DNA of 64,000 bases from Virgisporangium aliadipatigenens (lineage in GTDB: Bacteria; Actinomycetota; Actinomycetes; Mycobacteriales; Micromonosporaceae). Where the stretch lies: positions 40,996-104,995 of the forward strand of contig NZ_BOPF01000038.1 of the NCBI RefSeq assembly GCF_016863615.1. The letters run 5' to 3'. Of this stretch, positions 7,611-17,411 are shown piece by piece (position 1 is the first letter of the stretch; every line of letters starts with the position of its first letter). The translations under genes were made by a program, and so were the position numbers. The notes beneath the pieces were generated by a model. It searched no databases, was not told the origin of the DNA, and saw nothing but the letters and a program-made list of their open reading frames with translations.

Positions 7611-10508
7611 CTAGATCACCCGCCACAGGTGGTCGAGGGTGCCGTTGTTGTCGAACTGCACCACCTGCGCGCTGTTAGCGGCGGACATCCCGTCGACCCC
7701 CAGCACCTTTCCGCTGTTCTGGTTCTGGATCAGATACCAGCCGTCGCCCGCGGGCACCAGCTTCCACAGGTGATCCGACGTCCCGTTGTCGTCGAACTGC
7801 ACCACCCGCGCGCTGTTCGCGGTCGACATCCCGTCCACGCCCAGCACCTTGAGGCTGTTGCGGTTCTGGATCCGGAACCAGTCGCCGCCGGAAGGAAGCA
7901 GCCGCCAGTCATGATCAAGAGTTCCGTTGTCGTCGAACTGCACCACGTTCGCGCTGTTGGCCACGGACATCCCGGCCACACCGAGCACCTTTGAGCTGTT
8001 GCGGTTCTGGATGCGGTTCCAGGTGACGGCGCCGGGCGTGCCCTCGACGCGCCACTCGAGGATCCCGCCGGAGACGCCGGCCCGCAGTTGCACGCGCGCC
8101 CGCAGCCCGGTCGTCGTCACCGGCGCGAACGTCACCCGGTTGAACGTGTTCAGCGCGACGCCGTACGCGGAGGCGCCGGTGACCGGCCGCCACTGGCCGG
8201 CGGTGTCGCGCCACTGGAGGTCCCACGAGGCCGGCACGCGGCACTGGCCGGTCCCGGTGTCGTCGAACCAGTAGACCGCCACCGCCGAGGTGGTCACCGA
8301 CGCGGCGTAGTCCAGCTGCGCCCACTCGCTCGTGCCGAGGTGGTCCCACCAGGTCATCCGCGGGATGGTGTGGTCGTTCGAGGCCGCCGGGATCTTGCCG
8401 TCGTTGATCGCGGCGACGGAGTCGCCACCCCAGACGTGCGACGCCGAGGCGTCCGCGGGCAGGATCCAGTCGATCGCGTCCGGGCCTTCACCGATCCGGG
8501 GGAACGTCGTGATGCGCACCCGCTGCGCCCCCATCGGCAGCAGCGTGACGGTCTCCGCCGGTTGGCTCGAACGGGCGGGACTGCCCTGCAGCGGCCGCAC
8601 CACCCCGTCGACGTCGGCCTGCCAGTTGGGGATCCGCTTGGCGGTGACCCGCAGCGACACCGGCGCCCCGTCCCGCGTGAACGGGTTCGCCGGCATCGCG
8701 CCGACCTTGCGGATCACCTGTGCCTGCGGGTTGGCCGGGTCGATGACGAGCCCGTAGTTCCACGGGGAGTCGGCGTACACCTCGCTGGTCGGCCAGGCCT
8801 CGGAGCCGCCGATGCGGTTCCAGCGTTCGGCGATGGACAGCGAGTAGGTGAGCGGGCCGTGGTCGACGGAGACGGCGTTCTGGTTGCGCGTCCAGGTGCG
8901 CACCGACACGCGCATCGGCAGGCTGAGGATGATCAGGTCGTTGTTGTTCCAGGTCTGCTCGAGCACCACGAACGACCCGGGTTCCAGCGTCCCGGTGACC
9001 GGCGAACCGTTGACCCGCACCGAGGCGCCGGTGGCCCACTTCGGGATGCGCAGGTACAGCGGGAACGCGACGGCGGCGGACGTTCGGACGGTGAAACGCA
9101 CGGTCTCGTCGAACGGGTACGCCGTCTCCTCGACGATCGTCACCTGCGTGCCGGACCCACCGACGCGGGCCGTGACCTCGGAGCCGCCGTACATCGCGGC
9201 ACACAGCCCGTTGTCGAACGTCCCCATCCACAGTTCCTGCGCGTAGTACGGCCAGCCCATGCCGTAGTTGTGCGGGCAGCAGCGGTAGTTCCGGATGCCG
9301 AGCATGTACGCGAGCATCGGGAAACCGTTCTGGAACTGGCCCTGCGTCTTCTGCCGGTCGTCGAGCGAGATGCTGTTGGCGCAGCTGACGTAGTGGATGC
9401 CCTTCTGCGCCGGGTCGAGCGCGGCCGGCAGCAGGTTGAACGCGAGGTCCTCGCACCGGTCGAGCCACACGGAGTCGCCGGTCATCCGGGCCAGCATCTG
9501 GTGGCTGTGCATGAACTCGACGATCCCGCACGTCTCGAAGCCCTGGCGCGGGTCGATGTAGCCGGGGCGGCAGTTCTCGTCGCCGGCGAAGCCGCCCCCG
9601 GGGAAGTTGCCGTACTGCGCCATGACGGTGTCGTAGTCGCGGTACGTGGCGGCCGGGAACTTCGGGTCCGGGTCGAGCAGGCCGAACTGGGCCGGTTCGC
9701 GGAAGCCCTGGGTGATGTTGACGTTGTGCCAGTTCGGGATGCCGTTGGTGTAGTCGGCCATGCCCGCGTGGATCTTGCGAACCAGGTCCAGCAACCAGGC
9801 CTCGCCGCTCTGGTTGTACAGCCAGTAGATGCTGTCGATGTTGTCGCCCCAGCGCTGGGCGCCCCACCCGCGGCTGAACACCACCGCCGGCTGGGTGTTC
9901 TGGAACTGGAAGTACCGCCGCATGAACGGCGCGACCCGCGTGTCGCCGGACCAGTCGGCGTACGAGCGCAGCGCGTCGAGCAGCGGCATGTGCGGCCAGA
10001 AGTCGGGGCCGCCGCTCTCGGCGGTGCGCAGTCGGTCGGGACCGAAGTATCCGTCGGTGGCCTGGTTGGCGAGGATGCCGTCGACCCACTGGCGGGCGAG
10101 GGCGATGATCCGCTGGTTGCCGGTGACGTAGCCGAGGTCGCCGAAGCCGCGCAGCCAGTACGGGAGTTCCTCCCAGGCGTCGCGGGTGTGGTCGATCCAG
10201 CCGTTCCCGGCGTAGACGAGGTAGTCGGAGACCTCGGGCATGCGCCCGCACAGCCCCTCGGCCTCGGTGTTGAGTTGTGTGCGGAGCCAGCCGGTCGGCT
10301 TGACGGCGCCGGGTGGGAGTTTGAGGAACGGCACGGCCTTGAGGGGTGCGCGGTTCTGGCCGTAGAAGCCGGTGCGGGTCGTGGCGGTGACGGTCTTCAC
10401 CGTGCGGACGGCGGCGTTCGCGGTGCCGGGAATGGCTGCGCCGAGGGCGATCGCGCCCCCGACGACGACCGGTCCGCGCGTGACGAGGGTGCGACGTTCC
10501 ATGGTCAC
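7611..10508 (-). CDS. secreted GH127-type beta-L-arabinofuranosidase with ricin-type lectin domain
   Basis: 965 residues. The N-terminus has a Tat-like leader (ERRTLVTRG, then a hydrophobic core and a cut near ANA, residue 32). The catalytic part (about 45-640) matches GH127/DUF1680. Glu325 and Cys327 (ETC) and the Cys410-Cys411 pair (RCCPHN) correspond to the Zn/Cys site of Bifidobacterium HypBA1, and Glu311 is the probable acid. A galactose-binding-like beta domain follows (about 690-830). The end holds three repeats of IQN.NS.KVLGV.GMS..NSA.VVQFD.NGT, one complete beta-trefoil lectin. It probably trims arabinose from plant cell-wall glycans outside the cell. AGGAG precedes the ATG. The 10509-10597 upstream region is unusually AT-rich. 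Confidence 0.88.
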   Translation of the reverse strand: MTMERRTLVTRGPVVVGGAIALGAAIPGTANAAVRTVKTVTATTRTGFYGQNRAPLKAVPFLKLPPGAVKPTGWLRTQLNTEAEGLCGRMPEVSDYLVYAGNGWIDHTRDAWEELPYWLRGFGDLGYVTGNQRIIALARQWVDGILANQATDGYFGPDRLRTAESGGPDFWPHMPLLDALRSYADWSGDTRVAPFMRRYFQFQNTQPAVVFSRGWGAQRWGDNIDSIYWLYNQSGEAWLLDLVRKIHAGMADYTNGIPNWHNVNITQGFREPAQFGLLDPDPKFPAATYRDYDTVMAQYGNFPGGGFAGDENCRPGYIDPRQGFETCGIVEFMHSHQMLARMTGDSVWLDRCEDLAFNLLPAALDPAQKGIHYVSCANSISLDDRQKTQGQFQNGFPMLAYMLGIRNYRCCPHNYGMGWPYYAQELWMGTFDNGLCAAMYGGSEVTARVGGSGTQVTIVEETAYPFDETVRFTVRTSAAVAFPLYLRIPKWATGASVRVNGSPVTGTLEPGSFVVLEQTWNNNDLIILSLPMRVSVRTWTRNQNAVSVDHGPLTYSLSIAERWNRIGGSEAWPTSEVYADSPWNYGLVIDPANPQAQVIRKVGAMPANPFTRDGAPVSLRVTAKRIPNWQADVDGVVRPLQGSPARSSQPAETVTLLPMGAQRVRITTFPRIGEGPDAIDWILPADASASHVWGGDSVAAINDGKIPAASNDHTIPRMTWWDHLGTSEWAQLDYAASVTTSAVAVYWFDDTGTGQCRVPASWDLQWRDTAGQWRPVTGASAYGVALNTFNRVTFAPVTTTGLRARVQLRAGVSGGILEWRVEGTPGAVTWNRIQNRNSSKVLGVAGMSVANSANVVQFDDNGTLDHDWRLLPSGGDWFRIQNRNSLKVLGVDGMSTANSARVVQFDDNGTSDHLWKLVPAGDGWYLIQNQNSGKVLGVDGMSAANSAQVVQFDNNGTLDHLWRVI

Positions 10509-10576
10509 TCCTGCTCCTGGGCGGGAAGCATTGATGGTGACCGATTATGCGTGGCAGGTTTGTTCTATGAAATAGA

Positions 10577-10594
10577 TTGTTTGAACTTGTTTGA
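10577..10594. promoter_or_regulatory. direct repeat TTGTTTGA x2, possible operator of the GH127 gene
   Basis: Two exact copies of TTGTTTGA (10577-10584 and 10587-10594) spaced by one helical turn lie in an AT-rich patch about 70-85 bases upstream of the glycosidase start. That position suits a promoter or activator site. No matching regulator is identifiable from sequence. Confidence 0.35.
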
Positions 10595-10597
10595 TTC

Positions 10598-11962
10598 TCA
10601 GGAGAGCTTGATGGGTAGCTCCCGGCCCGTCACGCCGTCCCGCGCGGTGATCGAGAAGACGCCGTTCGCGTCGACGTCGAGCGTGACCGCCAACTGCGGA
10701 CTCCCCGCCGGGCCGCCGGGCAGGTCACCCACCTCCGCCGTCAGCATCTGCTGTGGAACGTCGTCGGCGGCGGCCCGTTCGTGCAGCGTGAGCGCGAGAT
10801 CGGCCTGATCGTCGACAGCCGTGGTGTACACCGTCGTGCGCAGCGCCGGCAGCGTCGTGTTGCGCGGCACGATCGTCGTGAACGTGCCGTCGTCGTGCGA
10901 CGTTCCGATGTCCATCGTCGTGACGTCCAGCAGCAGCACGTTCGGGATCGCACCGGTGAGGATGCCGCCCTGCAGCGCGGCGCCGTGCGCGACGGCCTCG
11001 TCCGGGTGCAGCGCGTGGCTCGGCTCCAGGCCGGTCAGCTCGGCGATCTTCGCCGCCACGGCCGGCATCCGGGTGGCGCCGCCGACCAGGAGCACCCGGT
11101 CCGGGGCGGCGCCGGCGTCCTCGATCGCCCGGCGGATCGGCGCGGCGAGGCGTTCGACCAGGTCGGCCGTTGCCTGCTGGAACTGCGCGCGCTCGACCGT
11201 CACGTCCAGCGGCGTCGTGCCGACCAGGTACGGCACGCGCACCGGCGTCGCCTCCCGGGCGGTGAGATCCCGCCGGGCCTGCTCGGCCGCCGCGGCCACC
11301 CGCAGGACGGCCACCGGGTCGGTGCTCACGTCGATGTGGTGCTGCGCCCGGAAGGCGTTCAGCAGGTAGCCGACGATCCGCTGGTCGAAGTCGTCACCGC
11401 CGAGCATCGGATCACCGGCCGTCGCGAGCACCTCGACGACGCCGTCTCCCACCTCCACCACGGCCGTGTCCAGCGTGCCGGCGCCGAGGTCGACGATGAG
11501 CAGGCGTTCCTCCGCCTCGGGATGGCCCAGGCCGTAGGCGAGCGCCGCCGCGGCCGGTGCGCTGATCAGGCGCAGGACCGTGATGCCGGCGCGTTCCGCC
11601 GCGAGCCGCAGCATCTCCCGGGCGGTGTGGAACATCGTCACCGGCACGGCGATCACCGCGTCGTTGATCGGTTCCCCGAACTGGGCCTCGGCGTCCTCGC
11701 GCAGCTTGCGCAACAGGCGGGTGGCGATCCGGACGAGCAGGTCCGGGTCGGCGGCCCGCTGCGGGTCCAGGCGCAACGTCATCGCGGGATCGCGCACGGC
11801 GTGCTCCCGCGCGGCGGCGCCCACCAGGGCCGCCCCGAACGTCGGGTACGCCACGTACGACGGCACCAGCCCGGACCGGGTGACGAACGGCTTCGCCCCG
11901 TCGCGCAGCGCCGCCGCCACCGAGTGGGCGGAGCCGAGGTCGATGCCTAGCACCCGGGACAC
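10598..11962 (-). CDS. Hsp70/DnaK-family protein without lid domain
   Basis: 454 residues. The actin-like ATPase is complete: phosphate-1 loop GIDLGSAHS (about 6-14; canonical DnaK has GTTNS), phosphate-2 VDLGAGTLD and adenosine motif LLVGGATRMP. A beta substrate-binding domain follows (NTTLPALRTT, then VTLDVDANGVFSITARD), but the protein stops where DnaK's alpha-helical lid and C-terminal tail would begin. It is therefore not the housekeeping DnaK. The GTG at 11962 gives VSRVLGIDLG and has GGAAG upstream. It lies 145 bases downstream of the fused ABC exporter on the same strand and may share its transcript. Clients are unknown. Confidence 0.85.
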   Translation of the reverse strand: MSRVLGIDLGSAHSVAAALRDGAKPFVTRSGLVPSYVAYPTFGAALVGAAAREHAVRDPAMTLRLDPQRAADPDLLVRIATRLLRKLREDAEAQFGEPINDAVIAVPVTMFHTAREMLRLAAERAGITVLRLISAPAAAALAYGLGHPEAEERLLIVDLGAGTLDTAVVEVGDGVVEVLATAGDPMLGGDDFDQRIVGYLLNAFRAQHHIDVSTDPVAVLRVAAAAEQARRDLTAREATPVRVPYLVGTTPLDVTVERAQFQQATADLVERLAAPIRRAIEDAGAAPDRVLLVGGATRMPAVAAKIAELTGLEPSHALHPDEAVAHGAALQGGILTGAIPNVLLLDVTTMDIGTSHDDGTFTTIVPRNTTLPALRTTVYTTAVDDQADLALTLHERAAADDVPQQMLTAEVGDLPGGPAGSPQLAVTLDVDANGVFSITARDGVTGRELPIKLS

Positions 11963-12107
11963 GGCGACCACTTCCTGCACGACCGTCGATGCCCATTCTG
12001 CCGAAACGAAACTGTAGGGCGCGCATTGGTTTACGCCCGACGGCACCGTACACCGCTCCCCCCGCCGGGCGTAGTTCCACCTACATCGCTGTCCGCCCCC
12101 CGCCGGA

Positions 12108-15100
12108 TCACCCGGCGAGGTGTCCCCATCGATCGGCCAGGTCGCGCCACGTGCCCTGGGCCACGGCCCGGCCGCCCACCAGCACCACGACCACATCAGC
12201 CTGGGCCAGCGCCGCCCGCTTGGAGGTCGAACCGACCACGGTCACCCCGTGCCCGCGCAGCGCCCGCCACAGATCCAGCTCGGTCGTCACGTCCAGGGCG
12301 GACGAGACGTCGTCGGCGATCAGCAGCTCGGTGCGCGGGGCCAGGGCGCGGGCCAGCGCCAGCCGTTGCAGCTGGCCGCCGGAGAGCCGGGTGCCCTTGT
12401 GCCCGATGAGCAGGCCCAGCCCGCTGCCGGCCGCCGCGAGGTCGTGCTCCAGCTGGGCCGTCGAGATCGCGCCGGCCGCGTCGACCTCGTGGCCGAGCTG
12501 GATGTTCTCGGCGATGGTGCCGGAGAGCACCCGGGGCAGCTGCGCCACGTAGCCGACCTGGTTGGGGCGCAGGAACAGCTCGGGCTCGGTCACCGCCTGT
12601 CCGTTCCAGAGCAGGTCGCCGGTGTGGTGCACGATGCCGGCCAACGCCCGCAACAGCGAGGACTTGCCCGAGCCGACCGGGCCGACCACGAGCACCAGCT
12701 GTCCGCTGGTGACGCTCAGCTCGATGTCGCTCGCGCCGACCGTACCGTCCTCGTGCACCGCGCTGAAGTTGACCAGGTCGAGCCGGCGCAGCCGGTTGCG
12801 CGGGGCGGTGTCCGGCGCCGGTGCGGTACCGGCCGAGATGTCCACGCCCGGAACGGCCGCGGTGTAGGCGGCGACGCCGGTCATCGACACCGTCCGCCGG
12901 GTCCACACCCGGGCCGACGGGATCGAGGAGACCAGCGACGCCGTGGTCCACCCGAACCAGCGCGCCGCGGTCAGGGTGGAGGTCGCCACCAGCGCCGCCC
13001 CGGCCGACATGCCGCCCGTCAGGTACAGCGCCCACACGCCGATCGGCAACAGCCCGCTGGCCAGCGCCGGTGTCGAACGGGCCCACACCTGCATCGCGAT
13101 CTCGCGCCGCTGCCGGTCGCTGCGCTTGCGGTCGAGGCCCGCCAGGTGCCGCAGCACCGGATCGGTGGCGCCGGCGAGCTTGACCGTGCGGGCCGCGGAG
13201 AGCGAGGAGACCAGGGCCGTCGCGAACGCCGCCCGCGCCGCCACCGTCTTCTTCGCGGAGCTGGCCAGCACCCGGGCGAACAGCGTCGCCGTGAGGCCGG
13301 AGAGCAGGATCGCACCGGCGAAGAATCCCACCGCCGCACCGGAACCGGAGACGACGTAGATCGAGATCAGCACGATCATCGCGATCGACTGGTCGATCAG
13401 GTTGTCGGCGAGGATCACGACGCGTTCGGTGTCGCCGCCCTGGGCCACCACCTCGGCCGGCGTGTGCTTGCTCACCCGGCGCGGCCCGGTCTGCCCGTGC
13501 ACCAGCCGCAGGCTGATCCGCAGCATCTGGCGCACCCACCACTCCGGGAACCACCGCTGGGTGAACTCGAACGTCGGGATCGTCACGACCAGGCACACGA
13601 CGATCCAGAACGCCGGCCAGAACAGCGAACCCTCGCCGTCCACCACGTCCGCCCAGAACCACGGCAAGATCGCGCTGTCGGTGCCGAGCAGCACCATGAT
13701 CAGGAACAGCGCGATCGCGCCGAGGCCGTAGCGGGCGTCGTTGGTGGTCAGGCGGAAGATCTCGCGCAGGGTGCGCGCGGGCGGCTCCGGCGGCAGCGGC
13801 GGGGGATCGGTCTTGGTCGGCGCCGCGCGGGACCCGGCGGACGCCCCGGGTGCCTCGGGTGCCTCGGGTCCCGCGGGCTTCTCGACCTCGGCCGGCTCCC
13901 AGGCGACCGGGAGCAGGTCGTCGTCGTCCGCCGGCTCGGCCAGCGCCACCCGACCGGCCGGCCGGCCGGTGGTCGACGCGGCGGCCGCCTGGCTGGTCGC
14001 GAGGAGGCGGGCGAAGCGCTGCGACTCCCGCAGCGGGCCGGCCTCCACGACGACGCCGTCGGCCAGCACCACCACCTCGTCGCACTGGCGCACCGAGGAG
14101 AGCCGGTGGGCGATGATGATGCCGATCCGGTTGTGCAGCAGGCGGGCGGTGGCGCGCTGCACCTGGCCCTCCGTCACCGGGTCGAGCCGGGCCGTGGCCT
14201 CGTCGAGGATCACCACCTGCGGATCGCGCACCAGGATCCGCGCGAACGCCACCAGCTGTTCCTGCCCGGCCGACAGCACGTGGCCGCCGTCGCCGAGCTT
14301 GGTGCGCATGCCCTCGGGCAGTTCGGCGATCCAGGGGGCCAGGCCCAGCTCGTGCAGGGCGCGCTCGGCCCGGTCGAGCAGGGCCGGGTCGAACAGCGCG
14401 ATGTTTTCCGCCAGGGTGCCGGCCAGGATCTCGGTGCGCTGCGGCACCACGGCGATCCACCGGCGCAGCCCCTCCAGGTCGAGGTCGCACAGGTCGGTGT
14501 CGCCCAGGAAGACGGTGCCGCGCGGGATGTCGACCGCCCGGGTCAGCACCTTGGCCAGCGTGGACTTGCCGGAGCCGGTGCGCCCGATGAGCGCGTACGA
14601 GCGCCCCCGCGCGAACGTCAGCCGCAGGTCGTCCAGCGCCGCCCGGCGCCCGTCGGCCGCGTAGCGGTAGGTCAGCCCGCGCACGTGAAGGTCGCCGTCC
14701 TGCGGCGCGGCGCCGCCCGGCGGCTCCTGCGGCGAGTCGCGCAGCAGCTGCACGCGGCCCCACGCGCCGAGCGCGTACTGCAGCTCGGGGACGTGCCGGC
14801 CGACCTGTTCGACGGTGCTGCCGAACGCGATGGCGAGCAGCCACACGGCGGTGAGCTGCGCGCCGTCGATCCGGCCGGTGGCCAGCGCCCACGCCCCGCC
14901 GATCACGACGAGCGCGACACCCAGGCGGACGATGCCGGTCGCGGTCGACATCACGCGCGCGGAGAGCCGCCAGACGATGCGCCCCTTGGCCAGCACCTGG
15001 CTGGCGCGCTGGGCGTAGAGCCGCAGCACGTACGGGCGGGCGAGGCTGGTGCGCACGTCGTCCTGGCCGTGGATGGACTCCTCCATCACGGCGGCCAGGT

Positions 15101-15644
15101 CGGACCAGGCCTCCTCCTCGCCCATGCGGGCCGGAGCGATCTTCACCACCGGGCGGCGCAAGGTCACCACGACGATCGCGGTCAGCGCCATCATCACCAG
15201 GCCGGCGGGCCACCACACCAGCAGCGTCGTGACGATCGACGCCACGCCGGTGGCCAGCGCCTGGGCGATCCGCACGCCGCTGTTGCGCAGCTCGTTGCCG
15301 ACGTCGTACACGTCGCTGTCGATGCGGTCGAGGAGCTCGCCGACCGGCGTCGTCTCCAGCTTCGGCAGCGGCTGGCCGAACGCCACCCGACACAGCCGGC
15401 GCCGCACGTCGGCACCCCAGTCGGCGGTGAGCCGGGCGGCGACGAGGGACTGGGCGAGGTCGCTCAGCACCGTCGCGCACAGCGCGATCGACAGCACCAC
15501 GAACAGCACGCCGGAACGCTCGACGAGCACCGGCCCGGCGAGCGCGGCGGCCCCGGCCTGACCGAGTGCGCCGATCACGATCAGCACCGCCACCAGGAAC
15601 GTCCGACCCGGTGAGGTGACCCAGAGGTCGCGTAACAGACGCAT
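12108..15644 (-). CDS. fused heterodimeric-type ABC exporter (TM-NBD-TM-NBD)
   Basis: A 1178-residue single chain holding both halves of an ABC exporter. NBD1 has Walker A GRTGSGKST (354-362), signature LSAGQ (457-461), Walker B VVILDE (477-482) and switch His513. A Pro/Ala-rich linker (about 545-625) leads to the second transmembrane set. NBD2 has Walker A GPVGSGKSS, canonical LSGGQ (1087-1091), Walker B LLIADD with Asp1112 where the catalytic Glu should be, and Ser1141 in place of the switch histidine. One of the two composite ATP sites is thus degenerate. Cargo is unknown; such proteins export lipids, peptides or drugs. The Hsp70-like gene follows downstream. Confidence 0.9.
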   Translation of the reverse strand: MRLLRDLWVTSPGRTFLVAVLIVIGALGQAGAAALAGPVLVERSGVLFVVLSIALCATVLSDLAQSLVAARLTADWGADVRRRLCRVAFGQPLPKLETTPVGELLDRIDSDVYDVGNELRNSGVRIAQALATGVASIVTTLLVWWPAGLVMMALTAIVVVTLRRPVVKIAPARMGEEEAWSDLAAVMEESIHGQDDVRTSLARPYVLRLYAQRASQVLAKGRIVWRLSARVMSTATGIVRLGVALVVIGGAWALATGRIDGAQLTAVWLLAIAFGSTVEQVGRHVPELQYALGAWGRVQLLRDSPQEPPGGAAPQDGDLHVRGLTYRYAADGRRAALDDLRLTFARGRSYALIGRTGSGKSTLAKVLTRAVDIPRGTVFLGDTDLCDLDLEGLRRWIAVVPQRTEILAGTLAENIALFDPALLDRAERALHELGLAPWIAELPEGMRTKLGDGGHVLSAGQEQLVAFARILVRDPQVVILDEATARLDPVTEGQVQRATARLLHNRIGIIIAHRLSSVRQCDEVVVLADGVVVEAGPLRESQRFARLLATSQAAAASTTGRPAGRVALAEPADDDDLLPVAWEPAEVEKPAGPEAPEAPGASAGSRAAPTKTDPPPLPPEPPARTLREIFRLTTNDARYGLGAIALFLIMVLLGTDSAILPWFWADVVDGEGSLFWPAFWIVVCLVVTIPTFEFTQRWFPEWWVRQMLRISLRLVHGQTGPRRVSKHTPAEVVAQGGDTERVVILADNLIDQSIAMIVLISIYVVSGSGAAVGFFAGAILLSGLTATLFARVLASSAKKTVAARAAFATALVSSLSAARTVKLAGATDPVLRHLAGLDRKRSDRQRREIAMQVWARSTPALASGLLPIGVWALYLTGGMSAGAALVATSTLTAARWFGWTTASLVSSIPSARVWTRRTVSMTGVAAYTAAVPGVDISAGTAPAPDTAPRNRLRRLDLVNFSAVHEDGTVGASDIELSVTSGQLVLVVGPVGSGKSSLLRALAGIVHHTGDLLWNGQAVTEPELFLRPNQVGYVAQLPRVLSGTIAENIQLGHEVDAAGAISTAQLEHDLAAAGSGLGLLIGHKGTRLSGGQLQRLALARALAPRTELLIADDVSSALDVTTELDLWRALRGHGVTVVGSTSKRAALAQADVVVVLVGGRAVAQGTWRDLADRWGHLAG

Positions 15645-15902
15645 CGGAGCGGCACCCCCGGCAGAGACGAACGAACCTCCAGCCTGGACGGATTACCCGC
15701 ACGACTCAACGCAATTACGGCGTGCTGCGAGCAGCAAGCCCGCAGCTTGCGAGGACCGCCGTCGCGAGCCGGTCAGCACTATGGCTAGGGTCTCCTGCTC
15801 GATGGGGCAGCGGCGAGTGCCCGGGGAACCTGCGGAAAACCGCATCGCGCGCGGGTGCGCACCCTACTTACGGCGGCCCGCCGCGCCGACAGGATTTCGT
15901 CC

Positions 15903-17411
15903 ATGAGAGGTAGGCGATGGGGTATCGCGGCGGTGGCCGCGGGCGCGTTGACGAGTGGGTCCCTGGTGGCCCTGCCGGCCGAGGCGGGCACCGGGCCGGG
16001 GGCGTTCTACGGGCAGCGGGTGCAGTGGCACGGCTGCGCGCTGAACGCCGACGACACCGCCGGCACCGAACTGGACGCCGCCGGCGCGCAGTGCGCCGAC
16101 ATCACGGTGCCGCTGGACTACCGCCGGCCGGGTCGACGCACGATCACGGTGGCGGTCTCCCGGATCAAGGCGACCGACCCGGCCCACCGGATCGGGCCGC
16201 TGATGATCAATCTGGGTGGGCCGGCCATCCCGGTGCGCGACATCATCGACGACGCCGCCGCGGCGATGGGGCCGACCGGTGCGAAGTTCGACCTGATCGG
16301 GATGGACGTGCGCTTCTCCGGGCGCAGCACGCCGATCGACTGCGGGTGGCCGGCGAGTTGGATCCCGCGGTCGGCCGGCGCCGACCGGGAGTCGTTCGAC
16401 CGGATGGTGGCACTGTCGAAGGACCTCGCCAAGCGGTGCGGGCGCACGAGCGGCGACCTGCTCGCGCACGCCTCCAGCGCGAACATCGCCCGCGACATGG
16501 ACGTCGTGCGGGCCGTGCTCGGCGCTCCCCGGCTCTCCTACCTGGGCTACTCCTACGGCAGCTACATCGGCGCGATGTACACGCAGCTGTTCCCCCGCAA
16601 CGCCGGCCGGATCGTGCTGGACAGCGCGATCGACCCGCAGGACGCCGGCGTGCACCTGCGCGACGCCCAGGGCTTCGAGAAGCGCGACGCGCTGCGGGAG
16701 TGGGCCACGCTGGCCGCCGGCGCCGACGGACAGCTCGGGCTCGGCGACACCCCGGAGAAGGTGCTCGGCGTCATCGACGGCATCTACGCGGCCGCCGCGC
16801 GCACGCCGTTGAAGGTCGGGCGGTACGAGGTCGACGACACCGTCATGCCCGCCCTGCTGGTCGACAACCTCGCCGACGACAACGAGGAGAACGCGCTCCA
16901 GCTGGCCTCGTTCGTCGTGCAGCTGCGGACTGCGGCGGACACCGGGCGCGTCACACCGGACGAGGCCCTCGAAGCGGCGGTCGCCGGGATCGTCGGCGGC
17001 GCGAGGTCGGCGTTCCACAGTGGACAGACAGCGATCGAGTGCGCCGACGCTGCGGTGCCGCGAAGCGTCGAGTGGTACCGGCGGGATGTCGGCTCGCGGC
17101 GCGCGGCCGATCCGCTGTTCGGCACGCTCAACCGGGTCAACCCCTGCGCGTTCTGGCCCGCGGCGCCGGCTCCCGTGGTGCGCATCGGCAACGGCACCCC
17201 GGCGCTGATCGTGCACGCCGACGGCGATCTCGACGCCACCCCGGCGCTCAACCGGAGGATGCACGCCGCGCTGACCGGCTCCCGGCTGGTGACGTTGAAC
17301 GGGGCACGCACGCACGGCGTGTACCTGTTCCGCGGCGACGGGTGCGTCGACGCGACGGTGAACGCCTACCTCGACACGGGCGCGCTGCCGGCGGCGGACC
17401 TGACCTGCTAA
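15903..17411 (+). CDS. secreted alpha/beta-hydrolase, S33 tripeptidyl-aminopeptidase-like
   Basis: 502 residues. Signal peptide MRGRRWGIAAVAAGALTSGS has a cleavage site near AEA-G (residue 28), so it is exported. The nucleophile elbow is GYSYGS with Ser217, the acid lies in DGDLDATP and the histidine in ARTHGVY, with the C-terminal TAP-like domain. The usual NPGGPGGSG oxyanion segment is changed to NLGGPAIPVRD, so activity or specificity may be altered. The start follows AGGAT; a start 16 codons upstream is possible but poorer. Homologues release tripeptides from secreted proteins in Streptomyces. The stop overlaps the convergent WYL gene by four bases. Confidence 0.87.
   Translation: MRGRRWGIAAVAAGALTSGSLVALPAEAGTGPGAFYGQRVQWHGCALNADDTAGTELDAAGAQCADITVPLDYRRPGRRTITVAVSRIKATDPAHRIGPLMINLGGPAIPVRDIIDDAAAAMGPTGAKFDLIGMDVRFSGRSTPIDCGWPASWIPRSAGADRESFDRMVALSKDLAKRCGRTSGDLLAHASSANIARDMDVVRAVLGAPRLSYLGYSYGSYIGAMYTQLFPRNAGRIVLDSAIDPQDAGVHLRDAQGFEKRDALREWATLAAGADGQLGLGDTPEKVLGVIDGIYAAAARTPLKVGRYEVDDTVMPALLVDNLADDNEENALQLASFVVQLRTAADTGRVTPDEALEAAVAGIVGGARSAFHSGQTAIECADAAVPRSVEWYRRDVGSRRAADPLFGTLNRVNPCAFWPAAPAPVVRIGNGTPALIVHADGDLDATPALNRRMHAALTGSRLVTLNGARTHGVYLFRGDGCVDATVNAYLDTGALPAADLTC
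17014..17025. repeat. palindrome TCCACAGTGGAC (S33 gene)
   Basis: Member of a recurrent palindrome family; read here as ttC-CAC-AGT-GGA-C (F-H-S-G), using AGT, a rare serine codon. Confidence 0.7.

Noticed and set aside
8088..10808. Long + strand frame opposite the GH127 gene
   Set aside because: Its translation is rich in Arg/His/Val-Asp repeats typical of antisense GC-rich DNA and has no family motif; the - strand has full catalytic residues.
12120..15702. Very long open frames on both strands over the ABC exporter
   Set aside because: They are GC-rich shadow frames with Arg/Gly/Pro-rich low-complexity translations; only the - strand 12108-15644 frame shows ABC motifs in order.
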